Part shown: positions 1-7,818 of the stretch, in pieces
Numbering within the stretch: the first letter of the stretch is position 1
Layout: each line of letters begins with the position of its first letter
DNA from: Lachnospiraceae bacterium
GTDB lineage: Bacteria > Bacillota > Clostridia > Lachnospirales > Lachnospiraceae
NCBI GenBank assembly: GCA_016290615.1
Contig: JAEEUS010000009.1
Span: forward strand, 1 to 63,677
Direction of reading: 5' to 3'
Length of the DNA: 63,677 nt
Translations under genes and position numbers: made by a program
Notes under the pieces: model-generated
What the model saw: only the letters and a program-made list of their open reading frames with translations
Databases searched by the model: none
What the model was told of the DNA's origin: nothing

Positions 1-112
1 TAGCCCCACCGGTTACGGTGCGGGTACAAGTCCCAGACATTTTTTGATTCTGTTCAGAAAACGTTAGCTTTCCAAATCTTTACTTGGTTTTTGTTCTGAA
101 TCTCTAAAACTC
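1..112 (+). other. Unassigned left-edge segment
   Basis: I see no supportable gene here. A T-arm-like stretch near positions 18-38 pairs badly and is not a convincing tRNA end. Short plus-strand open frames run in from the left edge but are too short to judge. Because a plus-strand terminator follows directly, this may be the 3' end of a transcript that starts outside the window. Confidence 0.3.
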
Positions 113-137
113 ATGGTCTAAACCTGACCATTTTTAT
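113..137 (+). terminator. Rho-independent terminator, plus strand
   Basis: A 6-bp stem (ATGGTC / GACCAT) with a 7-nt loop is followed by TTTTATT. It would end a plus-strand transcript entering from the left and faces the tRNA-Ser terminator. The stem is short, so confidence is moderate. Confidence 0.55.
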
Positions 138-200
138 TAGAATTTTCAGGGTTGCATTGCTGTTTATTTGTCAAAGTTCATATATTGCTTGATAAGCAAT

Positions 201-223
201 AAAAATCGTAGCCAAAGCTACGA
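201..223 (-). terminator. tRNA-Ser terminator
   Basis: On the minus strand a 7-bp stem (TCGTAGC / GCTACGA, 4-nt loop) begins 4 nt after the tRNA 3' end and is followed by five T residues. It closes the single-tRNA transcript. Confidence 0.8.
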
Positions 224-226
224 TAG

Positions 227-312
227 CGCAGAGGGTGGGATTCGAACCCACGTGCCCTCTCGGACAAACGGTTTTCAAGACCGCCTCGTTATGACCACTT
301 CGATACCTCTGC
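227..312 (-). tRNA. tRNA-Ser (anticodon UGA)
   Basis: An 86-nt tRNA. The acceptor stem pairs GCAGAGG with CCTCTGC and the discriminator is G. The anticodon loop CTTGAAA contains TGA (plus-strand 275-277). A long variable arm, typical of serine tRNAs, precedes a normal T-arm with loop TTCGAAT. The 3' CCA is not encoded (the next bases read CTA), so it must be added by a nucleotidyltransferase. It has its own promoter upstream and terminator downstream. Confidence 0.95.
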
Positions 313-340
313 ATCCGTCATCTTATCAGACGCAAAAGTT

Positions 341-370
341 ATTCTAACAAAGAGATACATATATTGTCAA
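341..370 (-). promoter_or_regulatory. Promoter for tRNA-Ser
   Basis: On the minus strand a perfect TTGACA (370-365) and TAGAAT (346-341) are separated by 18 nt. The predicted start is about 20 nt before the tRNA 5' end. It lies between the ispD stop and the tRNA. Confidence 0.7.
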
Positions 371-412
371 CAGGATTTTCAAACTTTTTGTAAAATATTC
401 CATGTTTTTAAA

Positions 413-1111
413 CTACTGTAAAAACCTTTCGGCAATGAGCATATCCTCAGGTGTAGTTATCTTTATATTTTTATATGATCCCCTGATCAGTTTAACCTTT
501 GAATTTGTGAAGTTTTCAACCACCATGGCATCATCTGTTATGTGAATGTCTTCAGCCGAAATGTTCTGAAGTCTCATACGCAAACGTTCATATGCTTCAG
601 TGATAGTTGTGAATCTGAACACCTGCGGTGTCTGGATGATCCAGACTGTATTTCTGCTGGGTGTGCTTATTACGAAATTTTCATTGTCTACTATTTTAAT
701 AGTATCCTTAGTCTCCACTGCCGCAACAGCCGAACCGTAATCCTCGACTCCTTCCTGAAGTCTCTCAAGCATCTCCTCGTCAATTAGGGGACGTGCTGCG
801 TCATGTACATACACGAAATCGCAGCTCTGTATCATCTTGAGTCCGTGCATGACGGAATGATATCTTTCCCTTCCGCCTTCGACTATGCAGCGAACCTTGT
901 TAAAATCATACTTTTTAACGATCTCGTTCTTGCAGTACTCAATATCCTCTTTTGAAGTAACAAGGATTATATCATCTATGAAGCTGTTCTGAAATGCATT
1001 TAGAGAATAGTACAGTATCGGTTTTCCGGAAAGCTCCAGAAACTGCTTTTTAACATCGGCATTCATTCTGCTTCCGCTTCCGGCTGCCAATACTATCGCG
1101 ACTGTTTTCAT
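413..1111 (-). CDS. ispD: 2-C-methyl-D-erythritol 4-phosphate cytidylyltransferase
   Basis: Cytoplasmic enzyme of the MEP isoprenoid pathway; it joins CTP and methylerythritol phosphate to give CDP-ME. The 232-aa length is normal for the family. The nucleotide-binding signature LAAGSGSRM is at residues 8-16 with the following KKQF lysines, and the VHDAARP motif is at 102-108. The start codon overlaps the tsaD stop by one base (TAATG), so translation is probably coupled. It is the last gene of the t6A operon and ends in TAG, showing that amber is an ordinary stop here. No other MEP gene is nearby. Confidence 0.93.
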   Translation of the reverse strand: MKTVAIVLAAGSGSRMNADVKKQFLELSGKPILYYSLNAFQNSFIDDIILVTSKEDIEYCKNEIVKKYDFNKVRCIVEGGRERYHSVMHGLKMIQSCDFVYVHDAARPLIDEEMLERLQEGVEDYGSAVAAVETKDTIKIVDNENFVISTPSRNTVWIIQTPQVFRFTTITEAYERLRMRLQNISAEDIHITDDAMVVENFTNSKVKLIRGSYKNIKITTPEDMLIAERFLQ

Positions 1112-2130
1112 TATCTTTCACCTAACTTCAGATTGGGCACTGCATTCAGATCCCATCCTGATCTCATTCCCTTCATATATTCATAGTATCCTGCAACTCC
1201 GATCATGGCTGCATTGTCTGTACAGAATATCGGAGACGGTTTGTAAAACTTTATACCCTTCTCATCACATGCCTTGACAAATGCATCACGAAGATGAGAG
1301 TTGGATGCAACCCCTCCCGCTATGGCGAATTTGTCAAAGCCGTATTCCTCAAGTGCTGTCATGGAGTGAGAAACGAGTACATCCACCACTGCCTGCTGGA
1401 AGGAAGCCGCAACATCAGCCTGTGATATCTTCTCACCTTTCATCTCCATTGAATTAAGATAATTAAGCACAGCAGATTTAAGACCGCTGAAACTGAAGTC
1501 ATACTCGTTGTCAGCTACCTTAGCTCTTGGAAATTCTATTGCAAGAGGATCTCCTTCATAGGATACCTTGTCTATCTTCGGTCCGCCCGGATAACCGAGT
1601 CCTATAGCTCTTGCGACCTTGTCGAATGCTTCTCCTGCCGCATCATCCCTGGTACGTCCAAGTATCTCATATACCCCGTAGTCAGCTACCTTTACAAGAT
1701 GAGAATGACCTCCCGATACAACCAGGCACATAAACGGAGGTTCAAGCTCCTTGTTCTCTATATAATTGGCGCATATATGTCCTTCAATGTGATGAACTCC
1801 GACAAGAGGCTTCTTTAATGCCCATGCCAGTGACTTGGCATAGCTGACACCGACAAGCAGCGCACCTACAAGTCCCGGTCCGTAGGTAACGGCAATAGCC
1901 TCTATATCGTTCCATGTAACGCAAGCCTGTTCAAGAGCCTGGTTTACCACGTGGTCTATCTTTTCGATATGCTTTCTAGAAGCAATCTCAGGTACGACAC
2001 CGCCGTATACCGTATGAAGATCTATCTGGGAAAAAATGACATTAGACAGGACTTCACGACCGTTTTTCACAACAGAAGCAGCCGTCTCATCACATGACGA
2101 CTCTATGGCAAGTATTAAAACATCACTCAT
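1111..2130 (-). CDS. tsaD: tRNA N6-adenosine threonylcarbamoyltransferase TsaD
   Basis: Catalytic subunit that transfers the threonylcarbamoyl group to A37 of ANN-decoding tRNAs (t6A). At 339 aa it has the usual length. The ASKHA-fold features are visible: ESSCDET near residues 10-16, [11 protein letters not shown] at 85-95, and the metal-binding HIEGH with H114 and H118. Its partners TsaB and TsaE are encoded upstream in the same operon; no TsaC/TsaC2 gene is in this window. It overlaps the preceding small membrane gene by 8 nt and ispD by 1 nt. Confidence 0.96.
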   Translation of the reverse strand: MSDVLILAIESSCDETAASVVKNGREVLSNVIFSQIDLHTVYGGVVPEIASRKHIEKIDHVVNQALEQACVTWNDIEAIAVTYGPGLVGALLVGVSYAKSLAWALKKPLVGVHHIEGHICANYIENKELEPPFMCLVVSGGHSHLVKVADYGVYEILGRTRDDAAGEAFDKVARAIGLGYPGGPKIDKVSYEGDPLAIEFPRAKVADNEYDFSFSGLKSAVLNYLNSMEMKGEKISQADVAASFQQAVVDVLVSHSMTALEEYGFDKFAIAGGVASNSHLRDAFVKACDEKGIKFYKPSPIFCTDNAAMIGVAGYYEYMKGMRSGWDLNAVPNLKLGER

Positions 2131-2707
2131 CGCTCGACTCCACCGGCTGCCATCCGTATATCTTCCAATGACCGTCGTTATCCTTTCTCAACAGGAAGAC
2201 TTCCTGTAACAGCTGAGCCTTTCCGCCCGCACGGATACTGAATGTTCCGTATAGCTTTGCAAAATCATATCCGTCCACTCTGTCATAGACAACATCCGTA
2301 CTCGCGCTCGTATAATAATTTGTTATAGCATAATCGTTTTCTCTGAATGTGGCTATCTCGCTCTTTAGATCCTTTAAATATTCATCCTGGGATTTATTAG
2401 CGATGAATTCATCATCATATAATTCCCTGATCTTTATCGCTACCTTCTCGATCTCTTCATCACTTAACTTCTCGTTGTGAAGCACTTTTGAGATATAGAG
2501 AAATTCCTTTACCACTTCCTTTGGAGTGGGAGGATAATTGATCTTGTAGTTGGCAAGCATTATCTCCTGAGCGGATGATACTTTTATATCCTCTTCATTC
2601 TTGTCAGGACTTGTCTTGTTGGAAAGATAATAGTAATAGGAAACAACAAGAAAAACAAGCACGATAAGTATTATAGTGCCTTTGGTGCCTTTGAATCTGT
2701 TTTTCAT
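2123..2707 (-). CDS. Uncharacterised single-pass membrane protein
   Basis: A 194-aa protein with a basic N-terminus and one hydrophobic segment (about residues 10-27), followed by an acidic, probably extracytoplasmic domain. No catalytic motif is visible. The conserved-looking C-terminal part (about 110-190) has alternating strands and ends in a WQP-containing segment, somewhat like NTF2-like or lipoprotein accessory domains, but this is only an impression. A strong AAGGAGGG site precedes the ATG. It sits between rnz and tsaD in the t6A operon, overlapping tsaD by 8 nt. Function unknown. Confidence 0.6.
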   Translation of the reverse strand: MKNRFKGTKGTIILIVLVFLVVSYYYYLSNKTSPDKNEEDIKVSSAQEIMLANYKINYPPTPKEVVKEFLYISKVLHNEKLSDEEIEKVAIKIRELYDDEFIANKSQDEYLKDLKSEIATFRENDYAITNYYTSASTDVVYDRVDGYDFAKLYGTFSIRAGGKAQLLQEVFLLRKDNDGHWKIYGWQPVESSDE

Positions 2708-2740
2708 GCCATCCCTCCTTTCCTATGATCTTTCAAATGA

Positions 2741-3649
2741 CTAATCCTCGAATCCGAGATCTATGCTGCGTCCGTCCTTTGCTACGACAGTTGCTTCAAA
2801 TATCTTCTTTACCTCATCAGCATACAGCGCCGGTTTCATAAGTGACGGACTGTAATGTGTAAGCCACAGCTCCTTGACATTTGCATCTCTTGCTATGGCA
2901 GCCGCCTCATAAAATGTCATATGCTTATGCTCTTTGGCCTTTTCAATCTTGTCGGGTTCACCGTACATGCCTTCGCATATGAACAGGTCCGAATCCATTG
3001 CATTGCTTACTATATTCTCACACGGTCTTGTATCCGTGCAGTATGTTACCTTTAATCCTTTTCTGGCAGGTCCGAGTATCATGTCCTGAGTCAACAACCT
3101 GCCGTCGACTTCAATGCTCTCTCCCTTTTGGAGTCTGCTCCAGTACTTCATCTCGATATTGTTGGTCTTTGCCTTTTCGGGATCGAACTTTCCGGCTCTG
3201 TCGACTTCTATCGTATATCCGTAACAGACAACGTTGTGATTGAGCCTGAATGCCTTTATCCTGTAGCCGTCCATCTCAAAGGTCTGGTTCTTTCCTGTAA
3301 TTTCAATATAGTTGATCTCAAAGGGAAGTTCTCTTGCGATAATCCTTAGGGATTCAACGACCTGTGCCACACCCTTGGGACCTATGATCGTTAAAGGATC
3401 TGTCCTGTCGGAATTACCCATTGCAAGAAGCATTCCCGGAAGTCCGCTGATATGATCCGCATGAAAATGCGTAAAGCACATCACATCTATCGGATTGGGA
3501 CTCCATCCCTTTTCCTTTAAGGCGATCTGTGTTCCCTCGCCGCAGTCTATAAGTATGCTCGAACCGTTATATCTTGCCATCATGGACGTGAGCCATCTGT
3601 ATGGCAGCGGCATCATGCCGCCCGTCCCCAGCAAACAAATCTCCAACAT
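2741..3649 (-). CDS. rnz: Ribonuclease Z (tRNA 3'-processing endonuclease)
   Basis: Metallo-beta-lactamase-fold nuclease that removes 3' trailers from tRNA precursors. The zinc motif HFHADH is at residues 61-66, the fold start LLGTGG is near 6-11, and the C-terminal half has the late histidine (THYSP). The length of 302 aa fits the short RNase Z form. It matters here because the neighbouring tRNA-Ser gene lacks an encoded CCA, the kind of precursor RNase Z cuts. It lies 7 nt after rimI in the operon. Confidence 0.92.
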   Translation of the reverse strand: MLEICLLGTGGMMPLPYRWLTSMMARYNGSSILIDCGEGTQIALKEKGWSPNPIDVMCFTHFHADHISGLPGMLLAMGNSDRTDPLTIIGPKGVAQVVESLRIIARELPFEINYIEITGKNQTFEMDGYRIKAFRLNHNVVCYGYTIEVDRAGKFDPEKAKTNNIEMKYWSRLQKGESIEVDGRLLTQDMILGPARKGLKVTYCTDTRPCENIVSNAMDSDLFICEGMYGEPDKIEKAKEHKHMTFYEAAAIARDANVKELWLTHYSPSLMKPALYADEVKKIFEATVVAKDGRSIDLGFED

Positions 3650-3656
3650 TAATCTG

Positions 3657-4106
3657 TTACCTTTTCCAAAAGATCACCGCATCCTCTTTGGGTGATGTAT
3701 AAAATCCGGGTCTTATGCCCTCGTTTACAAATCCAAGTTTTTCATAAAGCGATATCGCAGCTTTATTTGATGCACGTACCTCAAGAGTAAAAGCTTCCAC
3801 CAAAAGCTCCTTTGAAGCCACGTTCATTATCTCTGACAGAAGTTTTTCTCCTATGCCTCTTTTTCTGTAGGCAGGATCGACCGCAACGTTGCAGATATCA
3901 CCCTCGCCTGCCGCGGATATCACTCCGCAGTTGGCAACTACATATCCGTTATCTTCAGCCACCATGTAAAGAGCTAAAGGATTATCGATCATATCCTCAA
4001 ATGCATCCCTGCTCCAGGGTGTTGAAAAGCATTCCTTTTCAATTTGACTGACGCGGTCAAGATCTTCTTTTTTCATCTTTCTGACCATTAAGCCGCTGAC
4101 ACTCAT
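3657..4106 (-). CDS. rimI: Ribosomal protein bS18 alanine N-acetyltransferase
   Basis: GNAT-family acetyltransferase of 149 aa. The acetyl-CoA loop RKRGIG is at residues 81-86 and the family-typical RPGFYTSPKEDA segment is near the C-terminus. RimI acetylates the N-terminal Ala of ribosomal protein S18, and in Firmicutes its gene is commonly next to tsaB and tsaD, as here. The start overlaps the tsaB stop by 4 nt. Confidence 0.88.
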   Translation of the reverse strand: MSVSGLMVRKMKKEDLDRVSQIEKECFSTPWSRDAFEDMIDNPLALYMVAEDNGYVVANCGVISAAGEGDICNVAVDPAYRKRGIGEKLLSEIMNVASKELLVEAFTLEVRASNKAAISLYEKLGFVNEGIRPGFYTSPKEDAVIFWKR

Positions 4107-4819
4107 GATTTATCCTTTTCATTTCTCTCACGCTCTGCCTGAGAGAGTCTCAAATAGATCGGAGCATGTTCAGATGCTGTCTGGCTTACGCCCTTATTGA
4201 GATATATCTCTCCGAGAGAAGCAATCACAGAACCTCTCTGTCTGTTTGCAAATGCCGGCGCATATACAAAGTCGACCTTGCATGTGCTCTCGATCATATC
4301 CTTAAACACCGGTACACCGTCTCCAAGAAAAACGACACTCCTGTCAATTGCATTGATCCTGTCTATTATCTCTTCTATGGGAACCGCACACTGATCCTGT
4401 ATGGTATTCATCACGCAAGCATCGCCGTCTTCATAGAATTCATACAGACCCGTATATACCTGATTTCGTCTTGCATCCATCAAAGGACATACGATACGGT
4501 CGCTTCCCCACATGTTGTATGCAAGTCCTTCAACAGTCGGAACCGGGACAATGGGTTTGTTTAATGCATTAGCCAGTCCCTTTACGCATGCAGAACCGAT
4601 CCTAAGTCCGGTAAACGATCCGGGGCCGCTTGCTACAGCTATGGCATCCACATCACTCATATCCTCTCCCAGCATCGATGATATCTCATTAAGCATTGGG
4701 AGAAGTGTCTGTGAATGTGTCTTTTTGTTGTTTACAGTATATTCTGCTTTTGTTATCCCGTCCTCGATGAGTGCAACACTTGCCACCATTCCTGACGAGT
4801 CTATACCGAGTATCTTCAA
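4103..4819 (-). CDS. tsaB: tRNA threonylcarbamoyladenosine biosynthesis protein TsaB
   Basis: Inactive TsaD paralogue that forms the TsaB-TsaD heterodimer needed for t6A transfer. At 238 aa it has the normal size. The N-terminal strand MKILGIDSS and the conserved SGPGSFTGLRIG (about 64-75) identify it. The start is directly adjacent to the tsaE stop and the end overlaps rimI by 4 nt. Confidence 0.93.
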   Translation of the reverse strand: MKILGIDSSGMVASVALIEDGITKAEYTVNNKKTHSQTLLPMLNEISSMLGEDMSDVDAIAVASGPGSFTGLRIGSACVKGLANALNKPIVPVPTVEGLAYNMWGSDRIVCPLMDARRNQVYTGLYEFYEDGDACVMNTIQDQCAVPIEEIIDRINAIDRSVVFLGDGVPVFKDMIESTCKVDFVYAPAFANRQRGSVIASLGEIYLNKGVSQTASEHAPIYLRLSQAERERNEKDKS

Positions 4820-5263
4820 TTATCCCACTTCCGTAATCTTTATATTCCTGAAATCAAACCCTTTATCAAGGTCCTTTGTTATCTCTATCCTTGTATATAT
4901 GTCAGGCAGTATATCGCTTATAAGATCGGCCCACTCTATTAAGCTGACTCCGTCACCGTATACATATTCCTCGTATCCAATCTCTTCCATCTCGCTCTCA
5001 TCGCCGATCCTGTATACATCGAAATGATAAAACGGCAGCCTGGCGTCATCATAGACCTGAACGATGGTAAATGTCGGTGAACAGATATAGTCCTTTACAC
5101 CGAGTCCTGCGGCAAAGCCCTGGGTAAACACGGTCTTTCCCACACCGAGATCGCCTATCAGCGTACATACCTGTCCGGGGTATGCCTTTTTACCCATTTC
5201 AAAACCCAGATCATAGGTTTCCTGTTCGCTATGAGATTCTACTGTCTTTACTTCGTTTGTCAC
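4820..5263 (-). CDS. tsaE: tRNA threonylcarbamoyladenosine biosynthesis ATPase TsaE
   Basis: Small P-loop ATPase (147 aa) that recharges the TsaBD complex. Walker A GDLGVGKT is at residues 37-44, followed by the typical SPTFTIVQVY and FYHFDVYR segments and LIEWAD. The start overlaps the preceding gene by 4 nt. Together with tsaB and tsaD it gives three of the four t6A genes in one operon. Confidence 0.93.
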   Translation of the reverse strand: MTNEVKTVESHSEQETYDLGFEMGKKAYPGQVCTLIGDLGVGKTVFTQGFAAGLGVKDYICSPTFTIVQVYDDARLPFYHFDVYRIGDESEMEEIGYEEYVYGDGVSLIEWADLISDILPDIYTRIEITKDLDKGFDFRNIKITEVG

Positions 5264-5742
5264 TGCTTTATCTTTACCTTGTCCGGAGGCATGTGCGTGC
5301 TTATCATTTCTATAAGCGCATATCTGTCCTCCTTAAGATCCTTCTTCGGAAATATCCATGCATTAATCTTTGAGGTTGCAAGTATGATGCTCTGGTTTGT
5401 AGAATATGCCTTATACATATCCGTCCATTCAACCTTCATCTCATCCGTTCCGTCAGAAACGGTCACACCCTCATCATCCATCGCATAATGCATGGCCTTT
5501 TTAAATGCCGGGTTAAGTAGCATCTGTTTCTTTGCTCTGGTATACAGAGTCACGGGCATATACAGTATGATGATCAGCCCCGCTGCCAGCATCGGAAGGT
5601 AATCCGTATTCATAAAAAAACCTATGATGAGCAAAATACCTACCATGGTTCCAAGCAGCCCCGAAGCACTTGTATATGCATGATGCATATTGTAATCATA
5701 AAGAGCTGCCGTAGTCATCCTGACATCAAATTCACACTTCAT
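5260..5742 (-). CDS. YcxB-like membrane protein
   Basis: A 160-aa protein with two hydrophobic segments (about residues 28-45 and 48-66) and a cytoplasmic-looking C-terminal domain. The stretch from about 85, with YAMDDEGVTV and later AWIFPKKDL, is the pattern I associate with the YcxB-like C-terminal domain. Function of that family is not established. It is the first gene of the t6A/rnz/ispD operon, 15-64 nt behind a good promoter, and has a GGAG site 7 nt before the ATG. Confidence 0.6.
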   Translation of the reverse strand: MKCEFDVRMTTAALYDYNMHHAYTSASGLLGTMVGILLIIGFFMNTDYLPMLAAGLIIILYMPVTLYTRAKKQMLLNPAFKKAMHYAMDDEGVTVSDGTDEMKVEWTDMYKAYSTNQSIILATSKINAWIFPKKDLKEDRYALIEMISTHMPPDKVKIKQ

Positions 5743-5776
5743 AAGTCACTCCAAATCATAATTTACACGATTATAT

Positions 5777-5806
5777 ATTATACCACAAAATAAACGCATC
5801 ACTCAA
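5777..5806 (-). promoter_or_regulatory. Promoter of the t6A-rnz-ispD operon
   Basis: Minus-strand TTGAGT (5806-5801), an 18-nt spacer and TATAAT (5782-5777) preceded by TGG, which makes an extended -10. The start would fall about 28 nt before the first ATG. It sits just past the terminator of the upstream export operon. Confidence 0.7.
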
Positions 5807-5845
5807 GATAATAAAAGCCACCGAATGGCAAACCAGACGGTGGCT
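5807..5845 (-). terminator. Terminator of the export operon
   Basis: On the minus strand an 8-bp stem (AGCCACCG / CGGTGGCT) begins about 10 nt after the permease stop and is followed by TTTTATTAT. Confidence 0.85.
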
Positions 5846-5855
5846 AAATAAATCA

Positions 5856-7109
5856 TTATTCATATCTGAGAGCTTCGATGGGATCCATCTTTGCTGCCTT
5901 GTTTGCGGGATAGAATCCAAAGAAGATTCCTATCGCGGTAGAAAAGCTCAGTGAGATCACTATAGCTCTTAGCGAAGGCATAGGTGATGTCTTCATCAGA
6001 GCCGCCGCGATCGCTCCAAGACCGCTTCCGAAGACTATGCCTATCAGTCCTCCTATCAGACATATGACTACGGCTTCTATGATAAACTGTATCCTTATAG
6101 AACTGTTCGGAGCTCCGAGTGCTTTTCTTGTTCCTATCTCTCTTGTTCTTTCGGTTATCGAAACAAGCATTATGTTCATTACACCGATACCGCCAACAAG
6201 AAGAGCGATTCCAGCGATAACTGAGATACCTATTGTCACGGTATTTATAAGTGATGTCGCTTCATCGATTATGGATGACATGTTGTAGGCAGAAACATGA
6301 AGTCTTTCATTGTTTCCGTAGTATCTCTTTTCGAAAAACTCCTCCATGTCCTCGGTCAGCTGAACAGAATCAACGCCCTGCTTGGCCATTACAGTGAAGT
6401 ATGTCATATAGTCATCATGCGTTATGCTCTGGGCTGTCTGGTATGGTATATACAGGTTTGTCCTTACGTTGTTTCCCGCAGACATTCCCATGCCGGCAAA
6501 TGCATCTTTGTACTCGTAGACACCGACTATCGTAAATTTATAGGACTTGCCGCCAAGTTCGACCGTAACTCCTTCACCGAGCGCATCCTTGTTCTTTCCT
6601 CCGTACATGACTTCCACGTACTTGGATGAAACGATCGCAACCTTGGATGCATTCTCTGTCTCGCCTATCGTAAAGAACCTTCCGTCCATGAGTTTGACAT
6701 CATCTATCAGAAATGAACCGAGTGTCCCTCCGGTAACATTTACTTTTGCAGTCTCATTACCGTTCTTGATATCAGCCGCACCGACATCGTTTGTTACAGA
6801 GATTGCTTTCAGCCTGTCAGAGAAATGATCTGCGAAATCCTGCAGCATCTCTCTATTCATAAGTTCACTGTACTCGTAATAATAGTCGCCGTCGTAGTCT
6901 TCTCTAAAATCGAGATACAGCTGAATATTGTTTGCACCGAATCCTTCCATCGTATCGGACAGCTTAACGGAAATCGAATCACCGGCCGACATGATCGCAA
7001 TAACGGAAGATACACCGATAATGATACCCAACATGGTTAGGAGTGATCGCATCTTATTGGCTTTTAAGCTAAAGAGTGCCAGTCTGAAATTTTCATACAG
7101 CATCATCAT
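5856..7109 (-). CDS. MacB-like ABC transporter permease (cassette 2)
   Basis: Membrane component of an export ABC system, 417 aa. One N-terminal membrane helix (about 18-40, MLGIIIGVSSVIAI) is followed by a large extracytoplasmic MacB_PCD-type domain (about 45-265) and three C-terminal helices with FtsX motifs, including GGIGVMNIMLVSITERTREIG split around residue 315. This is a MacB/FtsX/LolC type IV-like permease with a separate ATPase, as usual in Firmicutes. The start overlaps the ATPase gene by 17 nt. Substrate is not predictable; antimicrobial peptides or signal peptides are typical of relatives. Confidence 0.88.
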   Translation of the reverse strand: MMMLYENFRLALFSLKANKMRSLLTMLGIIIGVSSVIAIMSAGDSISVKLSDTMEGFGANNIQLYLDFREDYDGDYYYEYSELMNREMLQDFADHFSDRLKAISVTNDVGAADIKNGNETAKVNVTGGTLGSFLIDDVKLMDGRFFTIGETENASKVAIVSSKYVEVMYGGKNKDALGEGVTVELGGKSYKFTIVGVYEYKDAFAGMGMSAGNNVRTNLYIPYQTAQSITHDDYMTYFTVMAKQGVDSVQLTEDMEEFFEKRYYGNNERLHVSAYNMSSIIDEATSLINTVTIGISVIAGIALLVGGIGVMNIMLVSITERTREIGTRKALGAPNSSIRIQFIIEAVVICLIGGLIGIVFGSGLGAIAAALMKTSPMPSLRAIVISLSFSTAIGIFFGFYPANKAAKMDPIEALRYE

Positions 7110-7818
7110 ATGCGTGGCCCTCCCTTTCTCCCACTATCTCTCCGTCCTTGAGCGTAATGAGTCTTTCCGTCTCGTCAGCCAGTTCAGGCGAGTGGGTGAT
7201 AAGAACTATTGTCTTACCCTGTTCCTTATGCAGTTTGTGGAATATATCCATGACCATTCGTCCGGTCTCGGAATCCAGAGCACCTGTAGGCTCATCGGCA
7301 AGAATGATAGCAGGATCATTTGCCATGGCTCTTGCTATCGCGACTCTCTGCTTCTGTCCTCCCGAAAGTTCTTCGGGCAGATGCTTCATACGGTCTCCCA
7401 TACCTACCAGTTCCATAAGCTCTTCGGCTCGTTTTGTTCTCTCTTTTCTTCCAACACCCGCATAGAGCATCGGCATCTCAACATTTCTTAAAGCATTGGT
7501 CTTTGCGATAAGATTGTATGTCTGGAATACAAATCCGATCTTTTTATTTCTAATACCTGAAAGTTCATTGTCTTTCGCACTTATGACATCGACATCATCT
7601 AAGATATATCCGCCGGATGTCGGTCTGTCCAGTGCACCAATGATATTCATCAGTGTTGATTTGCCGGAACCTGACGCTCCGACAACAGCAATAAATTCTC
7701 CCTCATACACCGTGAGGTTTATTCCCTTGAGCACCTTGAGCTCATTGGGTGTTCCGATAAAAAAGTTCTTTCGTATATCCGTCAGGCGTATGATGGGTTT
7801 TCTTGACTCATTTTCCAT
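7093..7818 (-). CDS. ABC transporter ATP-binding protein (cassette 2)
   Basis: MacB/LolD-type ATPase of 241 aa. Walker A GASGSGKST is at residues 47-55, the signature LSGGQKQRVAIARA is intact, Walker B reads ILADEPTGALD and the H-loop is LITHSPE. It starts at a TGATG overlap with the adaptor gene, with GGGAGG upstream, and overlaps the permease gene. With adaptor and permease it makes a three-part exporter. Confidence 0.92.
   Translation of the reverse strand: MENESRKPIIRLTDIRKNFFIGTPNELKVLKGINLTVYEGEFIAVVGASGSGKSTLMNIIGALDRPTSGGYILDDVDVISAKDNELSGIRNKKIGFVFQTYNLIAKTNALRNVEMPMLYAGVGRKERTKRAEELMELVGMGDRMKHLPEELSGGQKQRVAIARAMANDPAIILADEPTGALDSETGRMVMDIFHKLHKEQGKTIVLITHSPELADETERLITLKDGEIVGEREGHAYDDAV

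Noticed and set aside
1-38. Possible 3' end of a second tRNA or tmRNA
   Set aside because: The T-stem GCGGG/CCCAG does not pair at two positions, the loop lacks TTC, and no acceptor end follows.
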